Part shown: positions 48,801 through 61,773 of the stretch, in pieces
Position numbering within the stretch: the first letter of the stretch is position 1
How the letters are laid out: the number at the start of each line of letters is the position of its first letter
Source: Impatiens glandulifera
Lineage: Eukaryota > Streptophyta > Magnoliopsida > Ericales > Balsaminaceae
DNA length: 64,000 nt
Direction: 5' to 3'
Assembly: GCF_907164915.1 (NCBI RefSeq)
Contig: NC_061862.1
Location: 80,627,718 to 80,691,717, forward strand
Translations under genes and position numbers: made by a program
The notes under the pieces: model-generated
What the model was told of the DNA's origin: nothing
What the model saw: only the letters and a program-made list of their open reading frames with translations
The model's database searches: none

Positions 48801-49520
48801 AAACCCTGGTGAGGCCCAGAAGCAGCATATTCGAGCATACCCATGAGGTGTCATAGATAGTCCAAGTCCAAGCCTAGAAACTTTGAGTTCGATAGGCCCA
48901 CCACCAGACCCAGTCGAAGTTGGATCGAAAGAAGGGCGACAAAAGTGGTTCGGGCTTGCACCTTATCAGCATGTTGGGCTACATTCTTCTTCTAATCCTT
49001 CGTAACTTCTTTAACTTACCTGGCCGTTTAGTTTGGTATATTTTGGTTGGAGATTGATTGATGGTTCGAAGTTGATTTCTTTTTTCCATTATAGTAGCCT
49101 TAGGATAGTTGATGGCCTAGGTCGGTTCGAATTTGGAAAAAATAATTAATGATTTTATCACTTGCTTGATCGAATCTTATTCTCTCAACAAGTAAAACGA
49201 GTTACGAACGTAGGAGAAATGATCAAACGACTATTATGATCATTTCAAGTTGAAAACTTTATGGTTTGATTGAATAATACTGAAGTTGGACTTTATCATT
49301 ATTCAATAAATATTATTATTATTATTCTTATTTATGCGTCGTGAGGATGAAGACGATGATCAACCTCCAATACGTGTTGGGCGTGTTCCGTGAAGTTTCG
49401 TTAGTGTTCCTTGAGGTCGGGCATTTCGTGTCTTGTGGTTAGTTTGGGCGTTAGTTTCTTGGAGCACGCTAGTTGGTGATGGTGCTTTAGGCCTTGTTTG
49501 ATTTGGGCCAAATCTTTTGC
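48801..49520. other. GC-richer island (unit 4)
   Basis: Homologue of 10310-10985. The minus-strand frame ends 'GPHQGFI' plus stop here, against 'GPHHGFI' in unit 1. Contains GGAGCACGCTAG and TTTAGGCCTTGTTTGATTTGGGCC. Confidence 0.35.
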
Positions 49521-51735
49521 ATTTTTTTTTATTACATGTAAAATATACCAAATTATTTAATAGATATAACCTATTTTATTTATTATATTTTATGGCTTTA
49601 TTTTTAATTATTTGGAGATTTAAATGTATATAATATTTTTTCTAAATAATTATATAATTTATTTGTTGCTATTAATTTAATTACTTTGAGATAAATGAAT
49701 ACAATATTTTACATACACAATTATTTAATTTATTTTTTATCTTTATTTTAAATAATTTAAATTAAATGGATACAACATTTTTCTAAAATAATAATTTAAT
49801 TTACTTTAGGACCAAATTTTAATTAATTTGGAATTAATGAATATAACATTTTTTATAATAATTATTTAATTTATTTTTGAATCAAATTTTAATTAATTTG
49901 AGATTAACGAATACAACAACTTCTCAAATAATTATTTAATTTATTTTTGGACCAAATTTTAATTTAATTTAAAATTAATGAATACAACATTTTTTTCTCA
50001 AATAATTATTTAATTTATTTAAACACCTCAATGAGTCTATAATTTTTGTAAAATTATTTTAGCAACTCTGAACTATTTTAATTTTTTATGAATTGGTTAT
50101 GACAAATTTTAGTGTTTACAATATTATAAAAATTAATATATTCCCGATCGAAGTTCTATTTTTTTTACATAAATTAGTGTAATTTTCACACCTTAATAAT
50201 TTATATTAAACAAATGAATTTAAATAATTTATCAATATTTAAAATTAAGTTAATAAAAAATTAAATAAATAAAATATATATAACATGTCCACTATTGACT
50301 ATTAAAATAAATTAGAGTGAATAAGTTTAATCAATTAATTGGATATTTAAAGTTCTCATTTTCTGTTCTCACACTTTCAGGTGCCTATACATGTTTTCAA
50401 CCAATCAAAATGTTTTTGAATATTATATTATTAAATTGAGTCGGGTTTAATAATAAAAAAAAAAATATCTGAAACTTAAGACCGACTCGTTCCGTCGTTC
50501 GTCGTTCCGTTAGTAACCCAAATTTATTTTTTTTGGTTCTGTCACTCCATCTGCCATAATCAATTTCTCTAATTATTTTAGGTTAAATGGATCCAACATT
50601 TTCCCAAAATAATTATTTTATTTAATTTTTGGACCAAATTTTAATTAATTTTGAATGAATATAACATTTTTCAAAATAATTATCTAATTTATTTTTGGAT
50701 CAAGTTTTAATTAATTTAGGATTAATGAATACAATTTTTGCAAATAATTATTTAATTTATTTTTGGACCAAATTTTGATTAATTTGAAATTAATGAATAA
50801 ATATTTTTTCTCAGATAATTATTTAATTTATTTAAACACATTAATGAGTATAATTTTTAGAAATTATTTTAACAACTCAAAATTATTTTAAAATTTTCTA
50901 TGGATAAAGTAAATCAAGTTTTAGTGTCTACAATGTTATAGAAACTACTATATTCTAATCAAAACATTATTTTTAAATAAATTAGTGTAATATTTCCAGC
51001 CTAATAATTTATAATAAAAAATAATAATTTAAATAATTTTTCAATATTTAAAATTAATTTAAATAAAATTAATTAAATAAAATGGTTAAGTAACATATCA
51101 ACCCTTAACTTTACCGTTCATTCATGTCCTTACTTCCTTTTTTTTTTTTACCTTTGAGCTATAAGAATCCCGAACCCCGGAAGTGAATAAGTTTAATTAA
51201 TATATTTAGTCCGAATCTTTTGTTCTCAAACCCCATTTTCTAACCAATCAAAATACTTTTAAATATTATATTATTAAAACTGAGTCGGGTTTAATAATAA
51301 TAAAATATATCTGAAACCCAAGCCTGACCCGTTTCTTTCCCCGTTTTATCGTTCGTCGTTCCGTTAGTAACTCAAATTTATTTTTCATGCTTTGTCACTT
51401 CATCTGCCATAATCGATTCACATCATCAGTCCTTATCTCTTCCAATTTCACCATTTTATTATAATTTAAGATTTCTCTCTTTAGACCATTCACAATTTTT
51501 TACCGAAAATAAACTTAATATCTCGCCAAACTTCAAGAATCTTTGTTGGTAACAAGCTCCGTTGCTCGCGAAAATGATACACTTGACGTTTTTAAGAACT
51601 AACATGGTTCTATTTTATTTGTTTGAAATGTTATGTTTTGTTTGGAAAACTAACAAAGTTATGCTTTATAATTCATAAATAAACAACGGCGTCAACAATA
51701 ATGATGGGAGGTAACATATTTCATTAATCGTGTAT
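49521..51735. repeat. AT-rich degenerate tandem repeats (unit 4)
   Basis: Same repeat family as unit 1, densest at about 49620-50040 and 50580-50850. No gene to 51735. Confidence 0.55.
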
Positions 51736-52175
51736 AACGTCATTCATATTACTATAGTTCTAATGTGATGCCACTTTACACGACAGATATTGTACAACAA
51801 CTCTAATATGAAGTGTGCTTTACACGATAATTGTTGTACAATAGCTCTAATGTGAAGCGAGCTTTACACGATAGTTGCTGTACAACAACTCTAATGTAAA
51901 ATGTGCTTTACACAATATCTGATGTACAACAACTCTAATGTAAAGCGAGATTTACACGATAGTTGATGTACACCAACTCTAATGTGAAGTGAAATTTATA
52001 CGAGAGTTGTTGTACAATAACTCTAATGTGAAGTGATTTTTACACGAGAGTTGTTGTACAACGAATTTAATGTGAAGCGAGATTTACATTATTAAAGCTC
52101 GTATTTTATGATATCTGATATACAATAACTCTAATATAAAGGGCTTTACACGATAACTACTATACAACAACTCTA
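51736..52175. repeat. 44-bp palindromic minisatellite (unit 4)
   Basis: About nine degenerate units of the repeat described at 25930, ending with two truncated ones. GTTGTACAAC cores are frequent. Confidence 0.75.
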
Positions 52176-52339
52176 ATTATATTAGATATTAACCAAAAAA
52201 ATATTTTTTTCATGATCTAAAATTGAGAGTGAATATACAAGTTTCCCCGTCAATTAAATTTGGATGAAAACGGTTAGAATTTGGAGAGTACTATCCCCTA
52301 GTATTTTAGAAGAATTTATACCACATACGGGTAGATAAT

Positions 52340-52800
52340 GAAGAAGATTCATATGAATTCTATTTAATATACGCTAAAGAAGTTGGATTTGGTATAAGGC
52401 GTAGTTCAAAATACAATGATTAATCAGGTTCAATACTAAAAAAGGTTTTTGTTGTAGTGCTCAATGTCAAAGAGGAAAAGATAAAAGATATGTTTGTGTC
52501 AAATGTAGTTGTCCTGAAATAATGTTTAGTTGTGAGGCTAAATGAGGATAAAGAGGGAATTACATATAATGTTTAAGGTAGTGGACTTTGTAATTAAGCA
52601 TAAACATCCTCTTACAAGTCCAATTAAATCTCACATTTATAGATGTCATCAGAATATATTTGCATCTGTAAGTTTATAAATTGAGATGACATTTGATGTG
52701 AGAGTCCTTCCCAAGACATTACAATGCTCTTGTGGCGAAACAAGTAGGTGGGAGGAACAATTTAGGTTTTATTCCTAAAGATTACAAAAATTACTTGTGA
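52340..52800 (+). pseudogene. FAR1/MULE-like relic
   Basis: Decayed plus-strand coding sequence. 'YAKEVGFGIRRSSKYND' (about 52370-52422) resembles the N-terminal FAR1 DNA-binding domain. 'FVIKHKHPLTSPIKSH' (about 52588-52636) matches the His-containing end of that domain. 'LVAKQVGGRNNLGFIPKDYK' (about 52731-52790) matches the segment before the MULE transposase domain. Several stops and shifts; the transposase part is missing. FAR1/FHY3-like genes derive from Mutator-like elements. Confidence 0.6.
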
Positions 52801-52865
52801 TGAACAAGATATTGTATGATTGTGGATACAAAGGGTGTGTTTGAATATTGCATAAAATGCAATTT
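52801..52865. other. Short spacer to copia LTR
   Basis: No feature seen; AATTT at 52861-52865 could be the target sequence of the copia insertion. Confidence 0.3.
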
Positions 52866-53192
52866 TGTTGGAAAAAATGTATATTCGATTCCTTACTTTA
52901 TTTAAAAACTTAGGAGCAAATAAAGCACAAGTAAAATCAGAAATAAATAACACAATGAGAACACGATATTTTACGCGACTGTAGGTGAAAATCTACTAGT
53001 AGATTTTCTCTTTCTTCCTCTCTTTTAATTTCGACTTCTTTTTCTTAATGACGGATGTCGCTATTTAAATAATAGATTTATTAGGTTATAACATAACCCT
53101 TTAAAATACTATATTACCCTTAATAAATTAAAAGTGAACATGAACTAATATTGGACCTTTTTCATAGTTGGGAACCCAAACAAAATTCAACA
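52866..53192 (-). mobile_element. Copia 3' LTR (second family)
   Basis: On the minus strand TGTTGAATTTTGTTTGG directly after the purine tract GTTGTGAGGGGGAG, ending TTTTTTCCAACA. The ends form the inverted repeat TGTTG/CAACA. A TATTTAAATAG TATA-like motif is at about 53070. The 5' LTR is not in the window. Confidence 0.7.
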
Positions 53193-54010
53193 AACTCCCC
53201 CTCACAACTATTGGAAATAATGTTGTCAACCCGGCGATTGAACAACAAAATTTAACTTTCTTTGTGTACTGCCTTAGTTATCATATCAGCGTCATTATCA
53301 TTTGTATGCACCTTTTCTAAAATTAACAACTTTTCATCTAACACATCTCATATCCAATGATACCTTACATTAATGTGTGTAGATCTAGAATGAAATGTTG
53401 AATTTTTTGCTAAATAAATACCACTTTGACTATCACAGAGAAGCGCATACCACTCTTTCACAATACCAAGTTCAAATAGCAATTTATTAACCCAAATCAG
53501 TTCCTTACATGCTTCCGTTGTTCTAATAAGTTCAACTTTCACGGTTGATAAAGCAACAAACTTTTATAGCCTCGATGGCCAAGAAATATCTCCCCCTCCA
53601 AAATTAATCAAGTAGCCTGAAGTGGATTTTCTTGAGTCAACATCACATGCCATATCTGAGTCGGTATAACCAACTAAATATGGACTCTCATTTCCAAGGC
53701 AAGTCTCACACTTGATTTGCCTCGGAGATACCTCAATATTCACTTCCCAATATTCTTTTCCAGGATTTGAAAGAAACCTGCAAACAGTACTAACAACCTA
53801 AGCTATATATGGTCTCGTGCTAACCATAGAATACATAAGACTACCTACAACTGAACTATAGGAAACATTCTTCATATATTCATTCTCATCATCGTTTGAA
53901 GAACTATATTTGGATCTCAATTTAAAATGAGTCGCTAAATGTGTACCGATACTTTTAGAATTCTTCATTTTGAATTTTGTAACACTTTCTCAATATATAT
54001 TTTTCTAAAT
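53193..54010 (-). pseudogene. Copia RT end and RNase H relic, copy A
   Basis: Minus strand from 54010 down: 'SKYSSSNDDENEYMKNVSYS' type segment, then RNase H with 'TEACKELIWVNKLLFELGIV', 'LLCDSQSGIYLAKNSTFHSR' and 'INVRYHWI' (53542-53348), then the purine tract and LTR. Tork/Tnt1-like by these motifs. Multiple breaks. Confidence 0.75.
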
Positions 54011-54314
54011 CTTCAACATGTTTACGGGTGGTCCGTACGACTTTCAAGCGAGTTCTATCAGATAGTATTCTATTTGAATTTTAAGAGTTACTTTAGCTCC
54101 TTTTGAGATAGTCAAGGAAACGATTGACCTTCCATTATCCTTATTTGTTTTCTAAATCCTCATTTCACTCTTCGTGTTCATTTTTTTATCCATGAATTGC
54201 TAGAGAAATCAAAAGGTCTACCACATATCTGAATGTGATCATAATCAATTGTTTAAAAGTATTTGATTATTTTCAATGCCCCTAATTTCGTTGTCAGGTT
54301 TTGAGGTTTAACCT
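54011..54314. other. Non-coding link (copy of 30791-31100)
   Basis: No gene. Confidence 0.4.
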
Positions 54315-54675
54315 GATCAATGTTAGTTTTTTACCTAAGCTAAAAGTATCGATGAATGCCATTGACCCGCCTATGTAAGCTTTCTATCTAAGCCAATAAT
54401 CTTGAATGAATGACGTTGACCCGTCTGGGTTAACTTTCTACCTAAGCTAAAATTCTTGAATGAATGAGGTTGACCCGACCGTGTTAATTTTTTACCTAAG
54501 CTAAAAGTCTTAAATGAATGGTGTTGACCCACCTAAGTTAACTTTCTACCTAAGTTAAAAGTTTTGAAGTGGGGTGTTGAACTGACTAGGTTACTTTCTA
54601 CATAAGCTAAAAGTTTGGAAAGAGTTTATTTGACCTGGTTGTGGTTAATTTTTACCTAAGCTAAAAGTTTATCAT
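54315..54675 (-). repeat. 54-bp minisatellite, second block
   Basis: About seven units of the repeat described at 31101, with the CCTAAGC anchor kept in most. Confidence 0.75.
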
Positions 54676-55329
54676 TTCAAACATCAATTTTATTTTGATA
54701 AAAATGCCCTTAGTGTTAAATAGGGGTTTTGTATTTTTTTTGTTTTATTATAATTAGAACCGAACCCATGATAGGCTGCCTACATATTCTCATAAAATGA
54801 GAAATCATGTCCAGCGTAGTTCTAGTTACAAAAAAGTTGAAATTGAAATTGTCCTTGTTGTTGTGCACTTAGTGCTAACATAGAAAGTTTTATTTTTGGA
54901 CATTATTATGACTAAATCCATGATAGGTTGTCTACGTATTCTCATAAAAAGTAAAATCAGATCCAACGTAGATCTGGTTACAAATGAAATAAATTTGTTT
55001 GGTTTTTTATTTTATTGGAGATCGAACCTCATGAGAAACTGCCTACGTACTCTCATAATATGAGAAAATATAGTCCAAAGTAGTTCATTTTATAAAAAAA
55101 AGTCAAATCAACATTGTCGTGAAATGTGTTCCACCTTTGTCCTTACGTTTCTTATTTCCGATGTCATTAACATGTAACTTAAACATTGACTATTTCTTGT
55201 CTACACTCACCTCAACTCTTTGACATCGTCACAATATATACCGATAATGATAATTAACTTTTCATCTTCAACAATCAAACTTGACGAATTTTTTGTCGTC
55301 TTAGATCTTCTCACACCTCAATTAGATTC
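54676..55329. repeat. Degenerate TGCCTACGTA...CAACGTAGTTC repeats, second block
   Basis: Collinear with 31446-32125, three degenerate copies. It diverges at TATATGAGTT, before the gag relic. Confidence 0.5.
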
Positions 55330-56030
55330 ACTATATGAGTTTGTGAATTTGTGATTGATGGGAAGGCCAAAAGTAAGGGTAAGATGACATATGCGAGTCC
55401 TTATATTAATGCGTGTGTGAATTTGTGATTGATGGGGAAGGTCAAATATAATGGTAATATATGTACAAATTGCTCGAACGGAGATAATATACATAATGAT
55501 GTATAAAACTAAAAATTTAGGGTGACATCTACCAAATTTTTACACATTTTAAATGAATTTCTCATCAAATTCTCGTTGTACAATCAATATCTCTTTTCTC
55601 ATTAGGTCTAGGTGATTCTTCAATCAACTCTCATTTCTCCTTAGGTATAGTTAACACGAGAATAGGAGGTGGGCGTCGACAATGGAAGAGAGAAAAATAT
55701 TCGATCTTGATTTGAAGAAAAATGGGAAACAAATGAATACGAGGATTCGAAATTAAAAGGAAGCCGAGGATTCTCATCCTACGTGGATTTAGAAAATTAA
55801 AATTAATTAATTTTTTATTTTTACACATTTTAGATGAATTTCTAATCAAATTCTCATGGTTTATCAAATTCTCGCGTTACATTCGTCTCTCCTTTCCCCT
55901 TAGGTTCAGGTCTTTCTTAAATCGACACTCTTTTCTCCTTAGGTATAGGTAGCATGAGAAGAGGAGGAGGACGACGATGACACAAAAGAGACGTAGAGGA
56001 AAATATTCGATCTTGATTTGAAAAAAAAGG
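55330..56030. repeat. Old tandem duplication of about 280 bp
   Basis: 55543-55740 and 55818-56030 are diverged copies of one segment (TTTTTACACATTTTARATGAA ... ATATTCGATCTTGATTTGAA). 55340-55450 also has a short direct repeat, GTGAATTTGTGATTGATGGG. No gene. Confidence 0.5.
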
Positions 56031-56830
56031 AACAAAATTCAACAAACTCTCCCCTCACAACTATTGGGAATAATTTTGTCAACCCGGCAATTGAACAACA
56101 AAATTTAACTTTCTTTGTGTAGTGCCTTAGTTATCATATCAGCGTCATTATCGTTTGTATACACCTTTTCTAAAATTAACAACTTTTCATCTAACGCATC
56201 TCATATCCAATGATACCTTACATATGTGTTTAGATCTAGAATGAAATGTTGATTTTTTTGCTAAATAAATACCACTTTGACTATCGCAGAGAAGCGCATA
56301 CCACTCTTTCACAATACCAAGTTCAAATAGCAATTTCTTAACCCAAATCAGTTCCTTTCATGCTTTCGTTGTTCTAATAAGTTCAGCTTTCGCGGTTGAT
56401 AAAGCAACACACTTTTATAGCCTCGATTGTCATGAAATATCTTCCCCTCCAAAATTAATCAAGTGGGTTTTCTTGAGTATACATCACATGCCATATCTGA
56501 TTTGGTATAACTAACTAAATTTGGACTTTTATTTCCAAGGCAAGTCTCATACTTGATGTGCCTCGAAGATACCTCAATATCCACTTCCTAATATTCTTTT
56601 CCCGGATTTGAAAAAACCTGCAAACAGTATCAATAACATAAGATATATATGGTCTCGTGCTAAACATATCATACATAAGACTACCTACAACTGAACTATA
56701 GGAAACATTCTTCATATATTCATTCTCATCATCGTTTGAAGAACTATATTTGGAGCTCAATTTAAAATGAGTCGTTAAAGGTGTACTGATACTTCTAGAA
56801 TTCTCCATATTGAATTATGTAACACTTTCT
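56031..56830 (-). pseudogene. Copia RT end and RNase H relic, copy B
   Basis: Homologous to 53180-54010 but lacking the LTR: it starts right at the polypurine tract side (AACAAAATTCAACAAACTCT). Minus strand 56808-56515 gives 'MENSRSISTPLTTHFKLSSK', 'YSSSNDDENEYMKNVSYSSV' and 'VGSLMYDMFSTRPYISYVID', clearly copia RT-RNase H connection. Confidence 0.75.
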
Positions 56831-57159
56831 CAATATATTTTTTTCTAAATCTTCAACATGTTTACGGGTGCTCCGTACGACTTTCAAGCGAGTTCAATCA
56901 GATAGTATCTATTTGAATTTTAAGAGCTACTTTAGCTCCTTTTGAGATAGTCAAGGAAACGATTGATCTTCCATTATCCTTATTTGTTTTCTAAATCCTC
57001 ATTTCACTCTCCGTGTTCTTTTTTTATCCATCATTCGCTAGAGAAATCAAAAGGTCTACCACATATCTCAATGTGATCATAATCAAATGTTTAAAAGTAT
57101 TTGATTATTTTCAATGCCCCTAATTTCGATGTCAGGTTTTGAGGTTTGACCTGATCAAT
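56831..57159. other. Non-coding link (third copy)
   Basis: No gene; collinear with 30791 and 54011. Confidence 0.4.
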
Positions 57160-57351
57160 GTTAGATTTTTACCTAAGCTAAAAGTATCGATGAATGTCAT
57201 TGACCCGCCTAGGTAAGCTTTCTACCTAAGCTAATAGTCTTGAATGAATGACGTTGACCCGCCTGGGTTAACTTTCTAACTAAGCTAAAATTCTTGAATG
57301 AATGAGTTTGACCCGACCGTGTTAATTTTTTACCTAAGCTAAAAGTCTTAA
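57160..57351 (-). repeat. 54-bp minisatellite, third block, truncated
   Basis: About four units, cut after AAAAGTCTTAAA, where gypsy coding sequence begins. Confidence 0.75.
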
Positions 57352-58834
57352 AACTCTACAGCAAGCCAAGGGAGTACGTCATAGATTGCTACTTGTCCGG
57401 TCTAAGGGATGAAATTGCAAACTGCATCAGGCTGCGATTCCCAGATTCTTTAAACGAAGCCATGGCCATGGCTAAAGTCCAAGAAGCAACATATCTGTCC
57501 TTAATGAGCAGTGGTAATTTGTACAGCGCTGAAGCATCGTTGCTGCCCACGCCACCCAACATCAACACAGCCGGGCCAAGCACCAATACTGACTTCAAGA
57601 ATTCATCATATGGGTCCTCTTCAAATGCAAACCAGGGCCATGTTAAGCAATTAGACCCAGCCTCAATGGATGAAAAGCGAAAGAAGGGCCTATGCTACTC
57701 TTGCAATGAAAAATGGCAACCAAACCATAGGTGTAAATCAAAGTTATTCATGGTCTCGGCCAATCAAGAAGATCAAGAACCTAACCAAGAACCTGTTTTG
57801 GATGATCTACCTTCATTGCTCGGCCCAAGGGATGAACCAGCCATATCCTTATATGCCTTGACCGGGTCTAAAGCTTTCCAAACGCTCCAGATTCTTGGCA
57901 AAGTTGGGAACCTGCCGGTGGTGATCCTGATTGATACAGGCAGCACCCACAATTTTATCAATAGCAGGATTTTGGAGAAAATAGACCACAAAAGCATAGC
58001 AACCAGGGTGCAATCGGTTAGAGTAGTCGATGGGTCTAATGTGTTATGTTCTATTGTTTGCAAGGACTTGAAGTGGTCGATGGAAGACAATGAATACCAA
58101 ACAGAAATGAAGGTAATTTCCATGGACAGATATGATATTGTGCTGGGAATTGGATGGCTGATTACTCTAGGCCCGTCTTCTTGGGACTTTCAAAAGCTGA
58201 CCCTATCCTATGATAAGCAAGACAAAACCACGGTCCTAAAGAGGATTCCTCGGTCGCAGGCCAGTCTGATGCATGGAAACTAGCTGGAAAAGACTTTAGA
58301 TGAATATATTGTTGCTGCCAAAATGCAAGTAAAGAGTAAGCCCGAAGGCCAAACTGTTTCACTCGCGGCATTGATCTTGGAAGATATTCCTAACGATCTA
58401 ATTAGAAGCTATGGCTCCTTCGATGCTGCTATTATGCTGGTTCGGGAAAAAGACTTGGCCTGGATTTTTGAGCCAAGTATGGAGTTTAATCGAAGTTGGA
58501 AGAAATTATTTTTGCACCAGGCGCTGGGGACATTACAGCAACCAATGCCAGCTCTAAACACTGAAAAACTCGACCTTAGGTGCACAGAAATTCCTCACAT
58601 GGGCGGAGTGGCAAGCGACCCGACAGCGCAAAAGACCGCAAGGACCCGGCCAATCCCACTACTGAAGCGATTCTGCCGAAAGTTTTTTGAGAAAATACGG
58701 TCTTATGCTGCGACCCTTACTGAATGTGCCGAAGCCCGACCGAAGCAATAGTTTTGAAGTTGAAGATGCGTATTAGAGGATGACCAGTCCACGTTCTTTT
58801 CGTCGAGGGCGACAAACCTCGAAGGGGGAGATTA
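57352..58834 (+). pseudogene. Gypsy gag-protease fragment with deleted pol (unit 5)
   Basis: An open frame to 58283 carries the end of gag with the zinc knuckle CYSCNEKWQPNHRC (about residue 101 from Met 57393), then an aspartic protease with 'VVILIDTGSTHNFINSRI' and 'MDRYDIVLGIGWLITLG'. After a stop at 58281 another frame (58323-58751) has no reverse transcriptase or integrase motifs. Those domains are deleted, and this tail is probably the end of pol, which I could not assign. A purine tract GAAGGGGGAGATTA precedes the LTR. Base composition is near 45% GC, so it is younger or less decayed than the surroundings. Non-autonomous as it stands. Confidence 0.8.
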
Positions 58835-59319
58835 TGTTACGGTCTGCTCATCAAAAACCTCGGTCCAAAAATATTTTATGCACCCGTCTCTCGGCCCAAG
58901 TGTCTATATGGGCCAGTTTATGTTTTTTATGGAATAATTCTGTTTTGTTTCCTTTCTCTCTTATTTCTCTTGAAACCGAATTCTGTTATGTTAGAAGTAG
59001 TTGTAACCGAATACTTTTGGGTAAACCAGCCTCTTTAAATGGTGATGCCCACCCCACTTTTTGGGGCTATGAATTGAATATTTTGGAACTTGGTGTTATA
59101 AGTTATCTCTCGACCCTCCTCTCCCTTCTTGGACCGCTAGGTGTAATCTAGTGGTATTTCTCTTCTCCCCTTTGGCTCTTCTCTCTTTAACCTCGAATTC
59201 TCATCTCATTCTATGTCCGTTGCGCTTGAGTGTTGAATTCCACCATCGGCCCGATCATCAAGAACCCGTTTCTTGAATTAAAGAATTTGAAAGGCCCGAT
59301 TATAGTTTAAAGCCTAACA
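58835..59319 (+). mobile_element. Gypsy 3' LTR (unit 5)
   Basis: Starts TGTTACGGTC after the purine tract and ends AAAGCCTAACA; ends form TGTTA/TAACA. Followed by GAATATTAGGG of the LINE, which in unit 4 reads TGGAATATTAGGG, so GAATA may be the right target duplication. Confidence 0.8.
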
Positions 59320-60085
59320 GAATATTAGGGGGTCAACGACCCCATAAAAAGGAAGGAAGTCAGGAGAATGATTGAAAGGCATGAAATCACTATTATGGGT
59401 ATACTAGAGACGAGGGTAAGACACAATCAAATTGATACTGTTAGTAAAGGTTGTTTTGGTAGCGACTGGTCTTATATTCACAATTCAGATGAGTGTAAAC
59501 GTAGAATCTGGGTTGGCTAGAATAATAGCTTAGTTGAGGTCAATAAGTTATTCGACAGTAAGCATGTCATCATGGTGGAGATTGTTAGTAGGATAACAAA
59601 GGCGAAGTTCTATTTTGCTGCTATCTATGGAAGCAATGTAGCAGGAGAAAGAAAACAATTATGGAGAGAGCTCAAGAGTAAAGTTAATGATGATGAGCCT
59701 TGGATCTTAATGGACGACTACAATGTCACCAGATTCATCCAAGGAAGAGAGACAGAAATTGGGATCACGCTAGACATGATAGACTTTAATGAATGCATCA
59801 GAGACATCAACTATATCGAACCTTCTAGTTCAGTTAATCTATTGTCAAGTAAATGTTCATCTAAATTGTCGGATCCTTATTCCCAACATACTTGGTCAGA
59901 TATGGTAATTTCAGTCCATGAGGGATCACCTCACTCTTTTTTGCATCCAATTTGTATTTTCAATTGTCTCATATGTGTCGACTTTCCTTTAGTTAGGGCA
60001 TCACTTTGCGATTTCATTTTGATCGTCCCTAGTTCAATGTTGGTTCAAAAAACCTCCATCTGTAAACCCTTTTTTCAAGTTTAAA
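59320..60085 (+). pseudogene. LINE endonuclease relic (unit 5)
   Basis: Starts within the 'WNIRGLNDPIKRKE' motif of ORF2. It has a small gap in that motif and an in-frame TAG at 59518-59520 in place of the Trp codon seen in unit 4. It is then open from 59572 through 'FYFAAIYGSN', 'EPWILMDDYNVTRFIQ' (Phe to Tyr in the DFN motif) to 'SVHEGSPHSFLHPICIFN'. No reverse transcriptase. Confidence 0.75.
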
Positions 60086-61773
60086 TTGCAGTATTTTCAA
60101 CAATATAAAGTGAATAAAAAAAATTAATTTAACCAAAAATTTCAACATCATGTTAGTCTTGAATCTCTACCCTAATATTTACAAAATTAAGTTGTAAATG
60201 AAATATAATAAACTTAAATATATAAAATTAAAATTTATAAATAAATAAAAATTAAAATTTATAAATAAATAAAATTACGGACAAAATAGGAGATTAGGTT
60301 TTATATAAATTTTTATAAACTTTTAGAATTTTTTAAACACCTAATTAACCCCACACTAATTTAAAATTTATATATTTTATTTTAATAATGTATTTTATTT
60401 TAATATAATATTTATTTTTTATTTTAATATATTATATTTGTGAAATTAAGTAATTTATAAATATGTAGAGACATAAATTTGGTAAAAATAATAAATAAAA
60501 AAATGTTGGACGAATTCATTGAAAAAATATGGAAAGACGAACTTAATATTAATTATTGATGGTTGGCTTCCATCACGCCGCCTCCTTCACCTTGGCCGCC
60601 GCCCATGACTTCCCTATCCATTTTCAGAATTTAACGAAAAACATAAATTTCAACTATTAAATTGCTTAAATTAATAATTAAAAAATATAATTATAAAATT
60701 TAAATAGTCACTATAATAATTCAATAATTAAAACCATAAATAACCTGACTGTTTCTTTTTAAACAATTAAAAAATCCTCAAATAACAACATCAAACAAGG
60801 TATTTTTCAAAATTCAATAGAAACCCTTCACAAATAACCAACATCAATCAAACAAGCCCTAGTAAACTCAGTTAACTTCCACGGAACTGTTCGAGGATGA
60901 CAAATTAAAACAACTAATTCCATTAATTAATATATAGTACAAAGTTAATAACCAGTAGTTTTTCCTTTTTAAAATGATCAACATTATAATAATATATCAA
61001 GACTTGTTGTATCATTTTGAATTGGTATTTGGTATTGATATTGCATGCATGGAATAAAACTAGACTTACATACATGGAATGGACAAACCAAATTTCCACG
61101 TGAGTTCATACTGGTTCAATGATGACGACCATTAATATTTTTTGGAAGGATTATTGTTTGGTTTTGGAAATAATAGGATTATTCCAGACAATTTTAGGTT
61201 AAGAAACAAAAAAAAAAATTAGCATTGTTCTTGCATAATGACAATATATATACATAATTAGTTTTATAAATAAATTTTTAATAGTGTTATTTACCTATTA
61301 ATAATTTTTAATTAATTTAATACTTAATTATAACTATTTTTAATTAAATAGTTAGTGTATAAAAATATTTAATTATATATAACTAATAATAATATATAAC
61401 TAATATTTTTTTATTTTTTTTTATTAATGTAACGTCTATTATTATTTCAAATAAATTCTCCATCTTATGAGTCGGTGCCTAAAAGACCAAATATCACGAG
61501 TTCGATTTTCACTTTAACACTTTAAATTAAATTAATGTGAGGGTTATATAGAAGACCGTGTCAGTTTTGTCCATTTAAAAAAATAAATAATTATATAGGG
61601 GGTTTGGAAATTCTATGAAAGTGGCAAAAAAATTCAGAGAATTATTCCTATAATTACCCCATAATTTCATTAGCATAACACCACCTAGCTATCTACCTAC
61701 ATACAGAAGTACTACAATTAATATAATCCCACTTACCAAACTCAGCTAATTGTTCTAAGGAAGATCCAACAGT
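60086..61773 (+). promoter_or_regulatory. 5' flank and promoter of PR-1 copy 5
   Basis: AT-rich distal part with a small ATTAAAATTTATAAATAAAT duplication near 60230-60270, GC-rich ORF block 60553-60621, G-box 61097-61102, TGACG 61123-61127. The TATA box has lost one A: TATAAT (61649-61654) where the other four copies have TATAAAT. Confidence 0.6.
60553..60621 (-). other. Conserved GC-rich 22-codon ORF (unit 5)
   Basis: Same sequence and frame as 2604-2672. Confidence 0.45.

Noticed and set aside
58780..59151. 123-codon ORF after the gypsy fragment
   Set aside because: Lies mostly within the 3' LTR and does not match a gypsy protein.
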